Origin: Winogradskyella sp.
GTDB lineage: Bacteria > Bacteroidota > Bacteroidia > Flavobacteriales > Flavobacteriaceae
NCBI GenBank assembly: GCA_028383925.1
Contig: JAOEWO010000002.1
Location: 1-64,000 of the forward strand
DNA length: 64,000 nucleotides
Direction of reading: 5' to 3'
Part shown: positions 1 through 9,473 of the stretch, in pieces
How positions within the stretch are numbered: position 1 is the first letter of the stretch
Layout of the letters: every line of letters starts with the position of its first letter
The notes under the pieces: generated by a model
Told to the model about the DNA's origin: nothing
The model's input: only the letters and a program-made list of their open reading frames with translations
Database searches by the model: none
Program-made: the position numbers and the translations under genes

Positions 1-6
1 ATTTAT

Positions 7-41
7 TTACTAAATTAGTTGATTGTAACACGCAACTAATC
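7..41. repeat. Dyad-symmetric dispersed repeat, copy 1 (inverted relative to 14284-14318)
   Basis: ttactaaattagttgattgtaacacgcaactaatc; its reverse complement aligns to 14284-14318 over about 36 columns with about 3 differences; internal stem ATTAGTTG/CAACTAAT. Confidence 0.75.
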
Positions 42-227
42 TTATACATACACGTTAACCACAAATTAGTAACCAAGGAATCATCGAGCCACTTCCTTCA
101 TAATTAAAGGAAGTTTAAACTCGTTACTTAAGTGTTATTGAGGAAGGAGTATTGGATATCGTCCAAGGCGAGTGGATCGTCAAAAGAAGAAATTGTGTTG
201 CAACTTTGAATAATAGGGGGAGCATAC

Positions 228-258
228 AAAGCCATTACGAAAGTAGTGGCTTTTTTGT
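228..258 (+). terminator. Rho-independent terminator hairpin (repeat copy 1)
   Basis: AAAGCCATTAC-GAAA-GTAGTGGCTTTTTT, 11-bp stem with GAAA tetraloop and T-run on +; identical 31-mer at 7196-7226. Confidence 0.8.
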
Positions 259-376
259 TTTATTACTTAAAGGGAGTTTAAGATTTACATAAAAAATCTT
301 TAAAAACTTTTGTATCGGTAAATAAAAAACCCGAAACAACAATATGTTGATCCGAGTTTTTATCCTTTAAATTAAA

Positions 377-487
377 TCATCTGTAACATTTCACTTCAAT
401 CACTGTCGTATAAGTTCCGGCACCGCCAATATAGTTTGCAAATACGTATACATTTTCAGGGTTTGCCACCGTAATTCTGAACCTAGG
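377..487 (-). pseudogene. C-terminal remnant of a paralog of the adjacent secreted protein (624-1574)
   Basis: Minus-strand translation RFRITVANPENVYVFANYIGGAGTYTTVIEVKCYR* aligns with the C-terminus LRISVANPENVYMYTSYVGSTSRGYVEVECQRN of the neighbouring ORF; no upstream gene body. Confidence 0.8.
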
Positions 488-623
488 TTTATACTTATTT
501 CTACTTTATCTTATATAAGGTTTCAATATATTATGAAATTATATATACCAAAGTGGTACGAACTTAAAGTGAAAGTTGAAAAACAACTACTTAGTTACTA
601 TTTAGTGTTCTACAAATCTTAAC

Positions 624-1574
624 TTAATTACGTTGGCATTCTACTTCTACATAACCCCTACTAGTTGATCCAACATAAGAAGTATACATGTATACATTTT
701 CTGGGTTTGCCACACTAATTCTTAACGCAATGCTATTACCAGTAAATCCTTGACTTTGCAAAGCGCTTCTAACCTGTGGACTTATTTTATTTACTCCCAG
801 CCCTGCAGTACTTATAACACCCAGGTTATAAAGATTACCAGATTCGTCTACAGCTTCTGCTGTAATATCTCCAGCTGTGTTAACGCCTTCGCCTACCCAA
901 CTAGACGGCACGCGAGTAACATAAATTATTTGTGCGAAACCAGTATCATAAGGCATATAAGGGATAATATAAGAATTACAATTGCGCTTAGAATTTGCTC
1001 CACCATTTGAAACTAACGATATTCCTGCTCCCCATACGCCGGCCGTTCTAGGTCCAAACATTGTTGAGTTAGAAGTGTTAACATAAAAATCACCGTCATT
1101 TCCTTCGGTAGTAGGATCGTTAACGCCATTCAGTATTGTATTGCCATCTTGTCCTGCAGGACCAGCGCTACTTCCAGATGTTTTGGCATATAGTGCATAA
1201 GGCACACTTAATAACTGGCTGGTACCAGATATGGTATAATTGGCACCTCCTGTTGGGTCGGTTTCAGTTTTAGTATAGTAGGTGTCAGAAGACCAGTCTA
1301 TAGTTGTGAAATCACCACTTACAACGTTTCCTGTTCCTATTTCTAAAGTTACTAATCCGTTAACATTAGTTGTTGGTGTTTGTGTTTCTACATACACCGC
1401 TGTTCCTGTAGTAGAGGTTTGTAATATGCTTATTTGCATGCCAATAGTTTGTGAGATGACCAAGCCGCCATTGCTGTCTTTAACCATAGCTTGGTAGCTC
1501 ATCTTTTCTGGAGCTTGGGCAAAACAGATAGAGGTTAGTACTATTATTGTGAGAAATGAGAGTAATTTTTTCAT
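624..1574 (-). CDS. Secreted hypothetical protein with short GPAGQDG collagen-like segment
   Basis: Signal peptide MKKLLSFLTIIVLTSICFAQ; PEKMSYQAMVKDSNGGLV N-terminus typical of Bacteroidota surface proteins. Confidence 0.8.
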   Translation of the reverse strand: MKKLLSFLTIIVLTSICFAQAPEKMSYQAMVKDSNGGLVISQTIGMQISILQTSTTGTAVYVETQTPTTNVNGLVTLEIGTGNVVSGDFTTIDWSSDTYYTKTETDPTGGANYTISGTSQLLSVPYALYAKTSGSSAGPAGQDGNTILNGVNDPTTEGNDGDFYVNTSNSTMFGPRTAGVWGAGISLVSNGGANSKRNCNSYIIPYMPYDTGFAQIIYVTRVPSSWVGEGVNTAGDITAEAVDESGNLYNLGVISTAGLGVNKISPQVRSALQSQGFTGNSIALRISVANPENVYMYTSYVGSTSRGYVEVECQRN

Positions 1575-1612
1575 AGTAATTTGAAATTTAAAAAGGTTTG
1601 TAATGTTTTGGT

Positions 1613-3439
1613 TTATTGCAGTATCATCTTTTGTGTAAGTTGTTGTTGGTTATTTAACAATTGTAGTACATAAACGCCCTTGCTTAAATACGAGGTATCA
1701 ATGTATTGCGATAGTTTGTTTTTATCGAGATCAGTACTTAATATTAAGCGCCCATTGACATCAAATAATTTAAATGTGGTATTTTGAGTTAACTGTCCTT
1801 TAATAACTATTTGCTGTTGCTCAGTTACGGAATAAATAGTGATGCCCTTAAAAATAGATTCTGGGTTACCTAGTACACTGTACTGAAAATGCAAAAAGAA
1901 GCGACCTGTACCATTAAGGTTTTCATTAGGGGCAAAGGTATAATCAGTTGTATTGAGTAATGTAAAACTAGAGTTCTGGTTATCTTCTAAGTACACACTT
2001 ATGGTTTCGGGAAGGTTAGCATCTTCAATACTAATATTGAGCTGTGTGCCTTGTGATGCATTAATACCTAAAGGAATACTTATATCAGAGATATCCGTAT
2101 TGTCAAAGGCTTGTATAGCCATTGGCAACCCTGTATTATCTTCAACCAAATGTGAGTAAATAGAAAATGCTGGAGCTTCGGTACCATACATCGCAGCATC
2201 ATAACCAGGATCTAATCCTAAGCCTGTATTGTCGTTAAAATAAAGACTGGTAGTGTAATTATTTTCTGCACTTTGTAGTTTTATTTTTAAACCTGTTGTA
2301 TTAGTGCTTGAGAATCGGTCTGCAATAAAATCATCAGAAGACCCTGCAACTTGCATAGCTGAGGTAAATTGTAGCTGCGAAGACACATTCTTTGAAGATA
2401 CAAAGAATCCTTGTCCAGGTGCAATGAGGATTGGTCCTTCAACCAAATTAGTGATGGTCCAAAAGGACCCATCAGTATCATCTCCATCATAACCATATAT
2501 GGCTGCACTATTTGCATCAAGTAAACTTAAATTGGAAACACCTGGGGATACTTCATGATTTAAAAATTCAGTAATATCTAAATAGGCAGGAAAAGGATTA
2601 CCAACAAGGTTCCATTCTGCATAGTTACCTGTTTGGTCATCAACAATATCTACATTAACGGGTGAGGTGAGCACACTACCTTCAAAAGTTAAGGTTTCAC
2701 CATTGCCATTAATAGTTGCTGTGTTAGTCGCTGCTCTATAACCTTTACCAGCCGTTAAGGTGGCAATAGTACTATTGCTATAGATTAAATAATCATCTGT
2801 AGATCCTTTTTCGTATGGACCAAACAAATAAAGTGTACTCATACCTGTAAGACCATTAGTAAATAAAGCACTGGCATTACTGCTGCTGTTATTATTTAAA
2901 AATGACGACCAACTCTGACCATCCATGGGTGGTGTTATAAGATCGTTTCTATTTAGCTGTGCATTTACATATCTGTGGTATATTGAACTTCCTGCAACTG
3001 GTGCGTTCCCTTTTACCACAAGACTCGAAAAGGAATTAGAAATGGAGTTCATTGTCAAATCACCATTAATATTTAATGTATGATTAGGTTCTACAACCAC
3101 AGCAGCTCCACTAGATAAATCCAAGTCCTTTACAGCAACATCAGTTGTTACCGTATAAATGCCATCTATTACAAAAACCTCATTAGATCCAGTCGAAGCA
3201 GAAGGTGCCATAGGCAACCAACTTCCATTAGTGAACTTCAATTTAAAAACGGGAATTTGTACGCCTTCTTCTATAGAACCTTCTGTTGAGGTATTGGTGT
3301 TATAAAATACTTGACCAATAGAGTAGCTCACTGAGCCACCACTGCCAGTAGCATTACCTCCAGAGGCTAGTATAATTTCTTGAGCTTGCATCGTTAATGC
3401 AGAATACATTATAAATGTTGCTAAAACAGATTTTTTCAT
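1613..3439 (-). CDS. T9SS type A sorting domain-containing secreted protein
   Basis: Signal peptide; C-terminus FKLFDVNGRLILSTDL...YLSKGVYVLQLLNNQQQLTQKMILQ matches the T9SS CTD pattern. Confidence 0.85.
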   Translation of the reverse strand: MKKSVLATFIMYSALTMQAQEIILASGGNATGSGGSVSYSIGQVFYNTNTSTEGSIEEGVQIPVFKLKFTNGSWLPMAPSASTGSNEVFVIDGIYTVTTDVAVKDLDLSSGAAVVVEPNHTLNINGDLTMNSISNSFSSLVVKGNAPVAGSSIYHRYVNAQLNRNDLITPPMDGQSWSSFLNNNSSSNASALFTNGLTGMSTLYLFGPYEKGSTDDYLIYSNSTIATLTAGKGYRAATNTATINGNGETLTFEGSVLTSPVNVDIVDDQTGNYAEWNLVGNPFPAYLDITEFLNHEVSPGVSNLSLLDANSAAIYGYDGDDTDGSFWTITNLVEGPILIAPGQGFFVSSKNVSSQLQFTSAMQVAGSSDDFIADRFSSTNTTGLKIKLQSAENNYTTSLYFNDNTGLGLDPGYDAAMYGTEAPAFSIYSHLVEDNTGLPMAIQAFDNTDISDISIPLGINASQGTQLNISIEDANLPETISVYLEDNQNSSFTLLNTTDYTFAPNENLNGTGRFFLHFQYSVLGNPESIFKGITIYSVTEQQQIVIKGQLTQNTTFKLFDVNGRLILSTDLDKNKLSQYIDTSYLSKGVYVLQLLNNQQQLTQKMILQ

Positions 3440-3482
3440 TGGGGAACTTGTAAAATGTTATGTATTTATATTTTGTAAATTT

Positions 3483-4235
3483 TTAATCCTTTTTTATAAT
3501 CTTTAAGGTTTTATAAGCATTGTTCGAATTGATATTTACAAAATAAACACCCGCTGCCAAAGCTTCTATAGATACTTCTTCTGCATTATAGTTGTTAATA
3601 GATTGAACCAATTGCCCTTGCATGTTTACAATTTGCAATTGCGCGTCAGGTCTGGTTAAACCTTTAATTTGAAAGCTGTATACAACTGGGTTAGGGTATA
3701 ATACAAGATTTTCTATCTCTAGTGTTGGAACACTTAAAGTTGTACAATCTAAACCTCCATCTGTAATAGTCCAACCATATGTATTTATAAGATCTGTACG
3801 TTCAGTTTCACCAATACAATACTTACTATTACCTCCATGAAAGTTGATTCCTGTAGGGATTTGTATTTCACCTCCAACAGTATCTAGTGTGTTCCAGCCA
3901 ATTAAGGTATTATCATAGTTGGTTAGGCTTAAGGTTGCATTAAGAAGCATATCAGTCAAATTGGTCATGTTGGTTATATCTCAGGCGCCCAAATTTTGAT
4001 CAAAGCTAGAAGCACCAGAAAACATAGCCTGCATATTTGTAACATTACTTACATCCCAAGAACTAATATCTCTATTAAAAGCTGATGCATATTGAAACAT
4101 ATATGACATATCTTCTACATTACTTGCATCCCATGAACTAATATTTTGATTAAAACTGCTAGCTTCGGCAAACATAGTTTGCATATTAGTTACATTACTT
4201 ACATCCCAATGATTTATGTACTAATTAAAGCACAA
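3483..4235 (-). pseudogene. BspA/DUF285-like surface protein with T9SS CTD, disrupted
   Basis: Repeats [23 protein letters not shown]; in-frame TGA (3981-3983) at the expected Trp (QNLGA*DITNMTNLTDML); in-frame TAG (4221-4223) and TAA upstream; no signal peptide. Confidence 0.85.
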
Positions 4236-4366
4236 TTATAACCGATCAAATGCACAAATAAAATAAAATGTCGTGAGTTAATGACTTTTGTACGTGAAAG
4301 ATTCGTTTATTTAATCTAAAGCATATTTTGGATTAAGAATCCTTAAAATAGTTTGCTATTTATGCT

Positions 4367-5082
4367 TTAAAAGTTAAATACTTGTAAAAACCCTTCGTAG
4401 AAGGAATTAGATATTGGAATTTTGATTTGACCAATTAGAATACTTTGTCCTTTTACACTATCAATTTTGGTTAGATTAACGGCATAAGATCGATGTACAC
4501 GAAAGAGGTCGTCTAGGTTATTAGTTCCCATAAATGAATCTATGCCATCTCGTTTCACATAACGTTTATGGGTAGTATGTATTTCGATATATTTATCTGC
4601 AGATTGAATCCAGAGCAGATCGTTTAGTTTTACTTTATGCACTTCATGTCCAATCTTTAAATTGAAGTAAAGATCTTTCTTTTCAAATCTTTTTAAAACA
4701 ACGTTTAGTGTCGAAAAAATATCCCGTTCGTTGAAAGGTTTGAGCAAATATCCATCTGGTGCGAATTCGGAAGCTATCTTTACTGTGGTTTCATCGGCAA
4801 AAGAGGTTAAAAAAACACAAATGGAATATCCATGTGTTCTCTAATATATTCAGCAATTATAAAACCTTGGTTTTCGCCGTGCATTTTAATATCTAAAATA
4901 GCCAAATCTGGTGGATTTGAATTTAAAGACTCTATAGCAGTAGGTGTATCGTAGGCTATTGAAGTCACATTATAATCTAATTCTACTAATATGACATTGA
5001 GTTGTTCAGAAATAAACACTTCATCGTCTACTATTAATACCTTGATCTTTTTGTTACCTACCTTTGAAGGTGATTTTCGCAT
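4367..5082 (-). pseudogene. LytTR-family response regulator (REC + LytTR) with frameshift in a homopolymer
   Basis: REC ORF (KIKVLIVDDE...LAILDIKM) ends at TAA created by a 7-nt A run (4809-4815); the other frame continues as LTSFADETTVKIASEFAPDGYLLKPFNERDIF into the LytTR domain. Confidence 0.85.
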
Positions 5083-7129
5083 AGAATCCTTCTGTGTTTC
5101 TTAATTCAATGGCACCTAATAATTGTCTGGTGACAAGGGAATGAATTAATTTCATTCCAAATGATTTTGTAGTCTCAAGATTGAAACTACTCTCCAGACC
5201 TTTACCATTATCCAAATATACTAATTGAATTTCATTATTCTTATTTGTAAGACTAATTTGGACACATTTAGGTTGTGTTTTATTCCAGGCATATTTAATA
5301 CTGTTTGTTATTAGTTCATGAATAACAAAGCCAATTGCTTGGGCTTGTTCAACTTGCACCGAAAACTCATCGCCAGTAACTATAAACTCATCTTTGTCCG
5401 TTTCCATAGAATCTAAGAGTAATGCTTTTATATCGTAACAATATTCTACAATGTTGATTTTCTCGTAATTTCCTTTTTGATACATTTTTTGATGTGCCAA
5501 TTTCATGGAATCAATACGTTTTTTACTATCGAGTAACGCTTCTTTTACTAATTTGTCTTTAGTATTAATAGATTTTAAATGAAGTAGAGAGGATACGGTC
5601 TGCATATTATTTTTTACACGATGATGCACTTCTTTTAATAGAATTTCCTTGTCTTTTAGGGCTTGTTCAATAATTTCATTTTTCTCACCAAGAACATCAG
5701 CACTTTTTCTTTTTTGAATAAAAAAGTACAGCACAGATAAGAGAATTAAAGAAAGCGCACCAATCCCACTATATGCAAAATAAGACTGTAACAAACTACT
5801 TGCTTCTTTTTTGTTGTGTACAACTTTTAACTTGTTAATTTCATTAATCTTGACTAAACTATCCGCAATCACCTTAATACGATAATTACTGCTCAGCTCT
5901 ATTTTAATAATATCTTTCACTTCATCTTCATTTCTTTTTTGATTGGAATAGGTTATGAATTCTTTATAAAAGAAAAGGGATTTTACCGGATTATTTTCAT
6001 TTTCAAAAATAAGCGCTAGACCATTACTTGCGTTTGCTAACGCGCTAATATTTTTACTCTTTTTTGCTATGTTATAACTTTTTAAGTAATAGTTTTTACT
6101 TCTATTTATTTGATTCAGTTCTTTGTATACTTGAGCCGTTATTAAATAGGTCTCATCCAAGTTTTCTTTTATGTCATGCTTTTCAAAAAGAGCAATGGAT
6201 CCTAAGATATATTTTAGGGCTTCATTGGTGTTTTTTTGTTTTAAACTAACACTTGCTAAATTAGACATCAATTTTGCCTCTAAACCTGGCACTTCATTAC
6301 CTGATGCAATTTGCAGTCCCTTTTTATAATATTGTAATGCAATATTTAAATCACCTAATTCTTGGTTTAATATCCCTAATTTCTGTAACGATTGAATTTC
6401 CCTATTGATATTAGATAATCTTTTGGCAAATTGTAGAGCATTTTTATAGTTTTTTCTAGCCGTTTCATATTCTTTGATACTTAAGTTGACATCTCCAAGA
6501 TTTTCATAGACCGAAGACAAAAAACCGCTTAGTTTACTGTCAATACAAATAGACAAGGCTTCTTGAAACATCTGTAGACTTTGTTTGTATTGACCTTGAA
6601 TTTCATAAATTTCCCCAATATTAATTCTGGCCCGAGCTCTTTGAACGGTTAGCTTTTCTAAATCAGCTACCTCTAGACATTTCTTGTGAGACGCTATAGC
6701 TTCTTCGTTTTGCCCCATTTTAACTTTAAAGTTTCCTATATCGCCATACAATTTTGCTATTTGTAATTTATCTTCACTCTTTACAGCTACTTTTAATCCT
6801 CCTTGATATGTTTTGAATGCTGCATCAAAATCCCCAAGCATCATTTCTGTGTATCCTTTATAATGCGAAGCCTGGGCAATTCGTATTTCATTTTGATTGG
6901 ATTTTGCAAAGGATAAATATTCTGAAGTTATTTTTAGTCCTAGTTCGTAGTCCTGATAGGCCGACTTCCGACTAGATCGATGGTAAGCCCGTAATCTAGT
7001 GTCAAGGGTTTTACTGGAGTCTATTGCTATTTTATAAATCGAATCTAATTCATGTTTTTGTTGTTCAGAAAGTTGGGCATGTCCATGAAATGCAAAAAAG
7101 AAAATTGGTAAAAAGATGAGGTATTTCAT
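5054..7129 (-). CDS. TPR-repeat sensor histidine kinase (HisKA_2-type)
   Basis: TPR array, TM segment, H-box LLKEVHHRVKNNMQTVSSLLHLKS, HATPase LVYLDNGKGL; start reassigned to MKYLIFLPIFFFAFHGHAQ at 7129. Confidence 0.85.
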   Translation of the reverse strand: MKYLIFLPIFFFAFHGHAQLSEQQKHELDSIYKIAIDSSKTLDTRLRAYHRSSRKSAYQDYELGLKITSEYLSFAKSNQNEIRIAQASHYKGYTEMMLGDFDAAFKTYQGGLKVAVKSEDKLQIAKLYGDIGNFKVKMGQNEEAIASHKKCLEVADLEKLTVQRARARINIGEIYEIQGQYKQSLQMFQEALSICIDSKLSGFLSSVYENLGDVNLSIKEYETARKNYKNALQFAKRLSNINREIQSLQKLGILNQELGDLNIALQYYKKGLQIASGNEVPGLEAKLMSNLASVSLKQKNTNEALKYILGSIALFEKHDIKENLDETYLITAQVYKELNQINRSKNYYLKSYNIAKKSKNISALANASNGLALIFENENNPVKSLFFYKEFITYSNQKRNEDEVKDIIKIELSSNYRIKVIADSLVKINEINKLKVVHNKKEASSLLQSYFAYSGIGALSLILLSVLYFFIQKRKSADVLGEKNEIIEQALKDKEILLKEVHHRVKNNMQTVSSLLHLKSINTKDKLVKEALLDSKKRIDSMKLAHQKMYQKGNYEKINIVEYCYDIKALLLDSMETDKDEFIVTGDEFSVQVEQAQAIGFVIHELITNSIKYAWNKTQPKCVQISLTNKNNEIQLVYLDNGKGLESSFNLETTKSFGMKLIHSLVTRQLLGAIELRNTEGFYAKITFKGR

Positions 7130-7195
7130 AGCAAAAAATACAATGTAATGATAAATCTCATAAGTTGCATTTCTATACTTTGTAGCGAAGTAAAA

Positions 7196-7226
7196 AAAGC
7201 CATTACGAAAGTAGTGGCTTTTTTGT
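7196..7226. terminator. Bidirectional terminator hairpin (repeat copy 2)
   Basis: Identical 31-mer to 228-258, here preceded by A7 and followed by T6. Confidence 0.75.
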
Positions 7227-7263
7227 GTTTTAATATTTCCTAACAACTATAAAAAAGGGTTAA

Positions 7264-7704
7264 TTAAACACCAATATCCTCATTCCAAAGTTCGGGACGA
7301 TTTTCAATGAAGGCTGTCATCATAGAAATACACTCTTTATCATTTAATACAATAACTCCAACACCATTAGCTCTTAAATATTCTTCTGCTCCCAAAAACG
7401 TTTTGTTTTCACCAACGACTACTTTAGGAATACCATATAGTAGAATTACTCCAGAACACATGGGGCAAGGCGAAAGTGTAGTATAAATAATAGACTCCTT
7501 ATAAACTGACGCAGGTTGTCTGCCTGCATTTTCTAAAGCATCCATTTCACCGTGTAACACAACACTACCATCTTGGACTCTTTTATTATGACCTTGACCT
7601 AATATTTTTCCATTATGAACGAGTACACTCCCAATGGGAATACCGCCTTCATTTAATCCTTTTTTTGCCTCACTTATTGCTACTTTTAAAAATTCGTCGT
7701 GCAT
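7264..7704 (-). CDS. Nucleoside/cytosine deaminase (CDA superfamily, fungal cytosine-deaminase-like)
   Basis: HGEMDALENAGR and TTLSPCPMCSGVILLYGIPKVVVGEN zinc motifs; ends ENRPELWNEDIG. Confidence 0.85.
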   Translation of the reverse strand: MHDEFLKVAISEAKKGLNEGGIPIGSVLVHNGKILGQGHNKRVQDGSVVLHGEMDALENAGRQPASVYKESIIYTTLSPCPMCSGVILLYGIPKVVVGENKTFLGAEEYLRANGVGVIVLNDKECISMMTAFIENRPELWNEDIGV

Positions 7705-7716
7705 ATTAGGATTGGT

Positions 7717-8685
7717 TTAGGATTCATTTTTATATTTCTCTTTCAATTGTTTCAGCATCTCAGTTGTTAATGCATCTAAATCGTAACTATGTTGCCAATT
7801 CCAATCCTTACGAGCTACACTATCATTGATCGATGATGGCCAGCTATCTGCTATCGCTTGTCTAAAATCTGGTTTATATTTAATTGTAAAATCTGGCATT
7901 TGGGTTTTTATACTTTCAAAAATTTGCTTTGGAGTAAAACTTAGCGCTGATAAATTATAAGCAGATCTAATAGACAGATGTTCTGGAGGCGCTTGCATTA
8001 AATCTACTGTTGCTTTTATTGCATCATCCATAAACATCATTGGTAAGCTTGTGTTTTCAGATAAGAAACAATTATATTCTCCTTTTTTTATGGCCTCATG
8101 GTATATCTCTACAGCATAATCTGTAGTGCCACCGCCTGGCATGGCTTTATGACTTATAATACCTGGATAACGTATACTCCTTACATCTACACCGTATTTG
8201 TTAAAGTAATATTCGCACCAGCGTTCGCCTACTTGTTTGGTAATACCATAAACAGTAGTGGGTTCGCAAATGGTATGCTGTGGGGTATTTTCTCTTGGTG
8301 TAGTAGGCCCAAATACAGCAATACTACTTGGCCAAAATATTTTTTTTATGGTCCCAGCTTTTGCCAAATTAAGGACATGAAAAAGTGAATTCATGTTTAA
8401 GTCCCAAGCTTCCATTGGGTATTTTTCTCCTGTAGCACTTAAGAGTGCAGCCATAAGATAAATGGTGTCTATATTGTGATTAATACAGCAATCTTTAATA
8501 GCATTGAAGTTTTTAGCATCAATAATCTCAAAGGGACCAGCATTTACCGGGTCTAATGCTCTAGTATTAATGTCACTAGCAATGACGTTATTGGTACCGT
8601 GAATTTCTCTAAGCTTAGCTGTAAGTTCAGTACCTATTTGGCCACAAGCGCCAATTATTAATATTTTTGAAGACATGTAATACAT
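7717..8685 (-). CDS. NAD-dependent epimerase/dehydratase, L-threonine 3-dehydrogenase-like (SDR type)
   Basis: GACGQIGTEL Rossmann motif; YGITKQVGE active site; YPGIISHKAMPGGGTTDYAVEI. Confidence 0.85.
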   Translation of the reverse strand: MYYMSSKILIIGACGQIGTELTAKLREIHGTNNVIASDINTRALDPVNAGPFEIIDAKNFNAIKDCCINHNIDTIYLMAALLSATGEKYPMEAWDLNMNSLFHVLNLAKAGTIKKIFWPSSIAVFGPTTPRENTPQHTICEPTTVYGITKQVGERWCEYYFNKYGVDVRSIRYPGIISHKAMPGGGTTDYAVEIYHEAIKKGEYNCFLSENTSLPMMFMDDAIKATVDLMQAPPEHLSIRSAYNLSALSFTPKQIFESIKTQMPDFTIKYKPDFRQAIADSWPSSINDSVARKDWNWQHSYDLDALTTEMLKQLKEKYKNES

Positions 8686-8845
8686 TTATTAGATTCTCAA
8701 AAGTAATAAGAAAGCAGGTGTGTTTTTATTAAAATAATTAAAAAAAGCATGTTTTTTTTAAGAAATTGAGAATCAAGTATTTTAATAATATACTAAGATC
8801 TAAAAATTTTAGTTTAAGTATCTTTACCCCAAATTAGATCTATTT

Positions 8846-9373
8846 ATGAAAGTTATAGTTGTTGTTTTTAGTTTAGCGTGTTCTATTTTAATTTTGAGTT
8901 GTAATAATTCAGAAGACCAACAGAATATTACAAATAAAAATGAGACCCAAACCGAATTAAAAATTTCGGCTAAGGCTATTGAAGCTTTTAAGTATGATGA
9001 TTACGCATTAAGTGATGAAGGCCAAGATCTATTAAACGAATGGCAAAAATACCAAGAGTTAGCTATTCAAATTAATTATTTAAAAAAGGCAGACCTTTCA
9101 TTTTTTAATGGTGACAAAAAACTACTAACAGATTTTATTGCTGATTTTAGTAAAAATATACCCGAGCGTTTACAAACCAATCCTATTACTTCAAGAGTTG
9201 TAATAGTAGAAACAAAACTATTAAAGCTTAACGAAAATTTGACCCTCAGTAATATAAAAACAACGACTAAACTTACGAGTATTGTAGAGGTGCTTGTTGC
9301 GTTTTCTAATCTTACATTACAGATTAATAAGAAGTTAGAATTTGATATTTACAACAAAATTGAAGCAGAATAA
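8846..9373 (+). CDS. Hypothetical lipoprotein
   Basis: Lipobox-like LACSILILSCNN; ORF without overlap. Confidence 0.65.
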   Translation: MKVIVVVFSLACSILILSCNNSEDQQNITNKNETQTELKISAKAIEAFKYDDYALSDEGQDLLNEWQKYQELAIQINYLKKADLSFFNGDKKLLTDFIADFSKNIPERLQTNPITSRVVIVETKLLKLNENLTLSNIKTTTKLTSIVEVLVAFSNLTLQINKKLEFDIYNKIEAE

Positions 9374-9473
9374 GTCTTTAGTTAACTGTTAATTTTTATG
9401 AAGTTGTAACAATTTTATGATTTTTTGGTCTTATAAATAGTTATTTTTAATTAAAACTAATCAATTCTATATT

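Noticed and set aside
60-225. Protein-coding 3' end just before the first terminator
   Set aside because: Every plus frame is interrupted by stops within about 40 codons; short open stretches such as EEGVLDIVQGEWIVKRRNC have no recognisable family.
750-1010. Antisense ORFs within secreted-protein genes (e.g. 750-1010, 1282-1497, 1953-2159, 2304-2492)
   Set aside because: They lie opposite well-supported coding frames and show low-complexity antisense composition.
2287-2520. Same-strand out-of-frame 77-aa ORF
   Set aside because: Fully inside the T9SS protein 1613-3439 in another frame.
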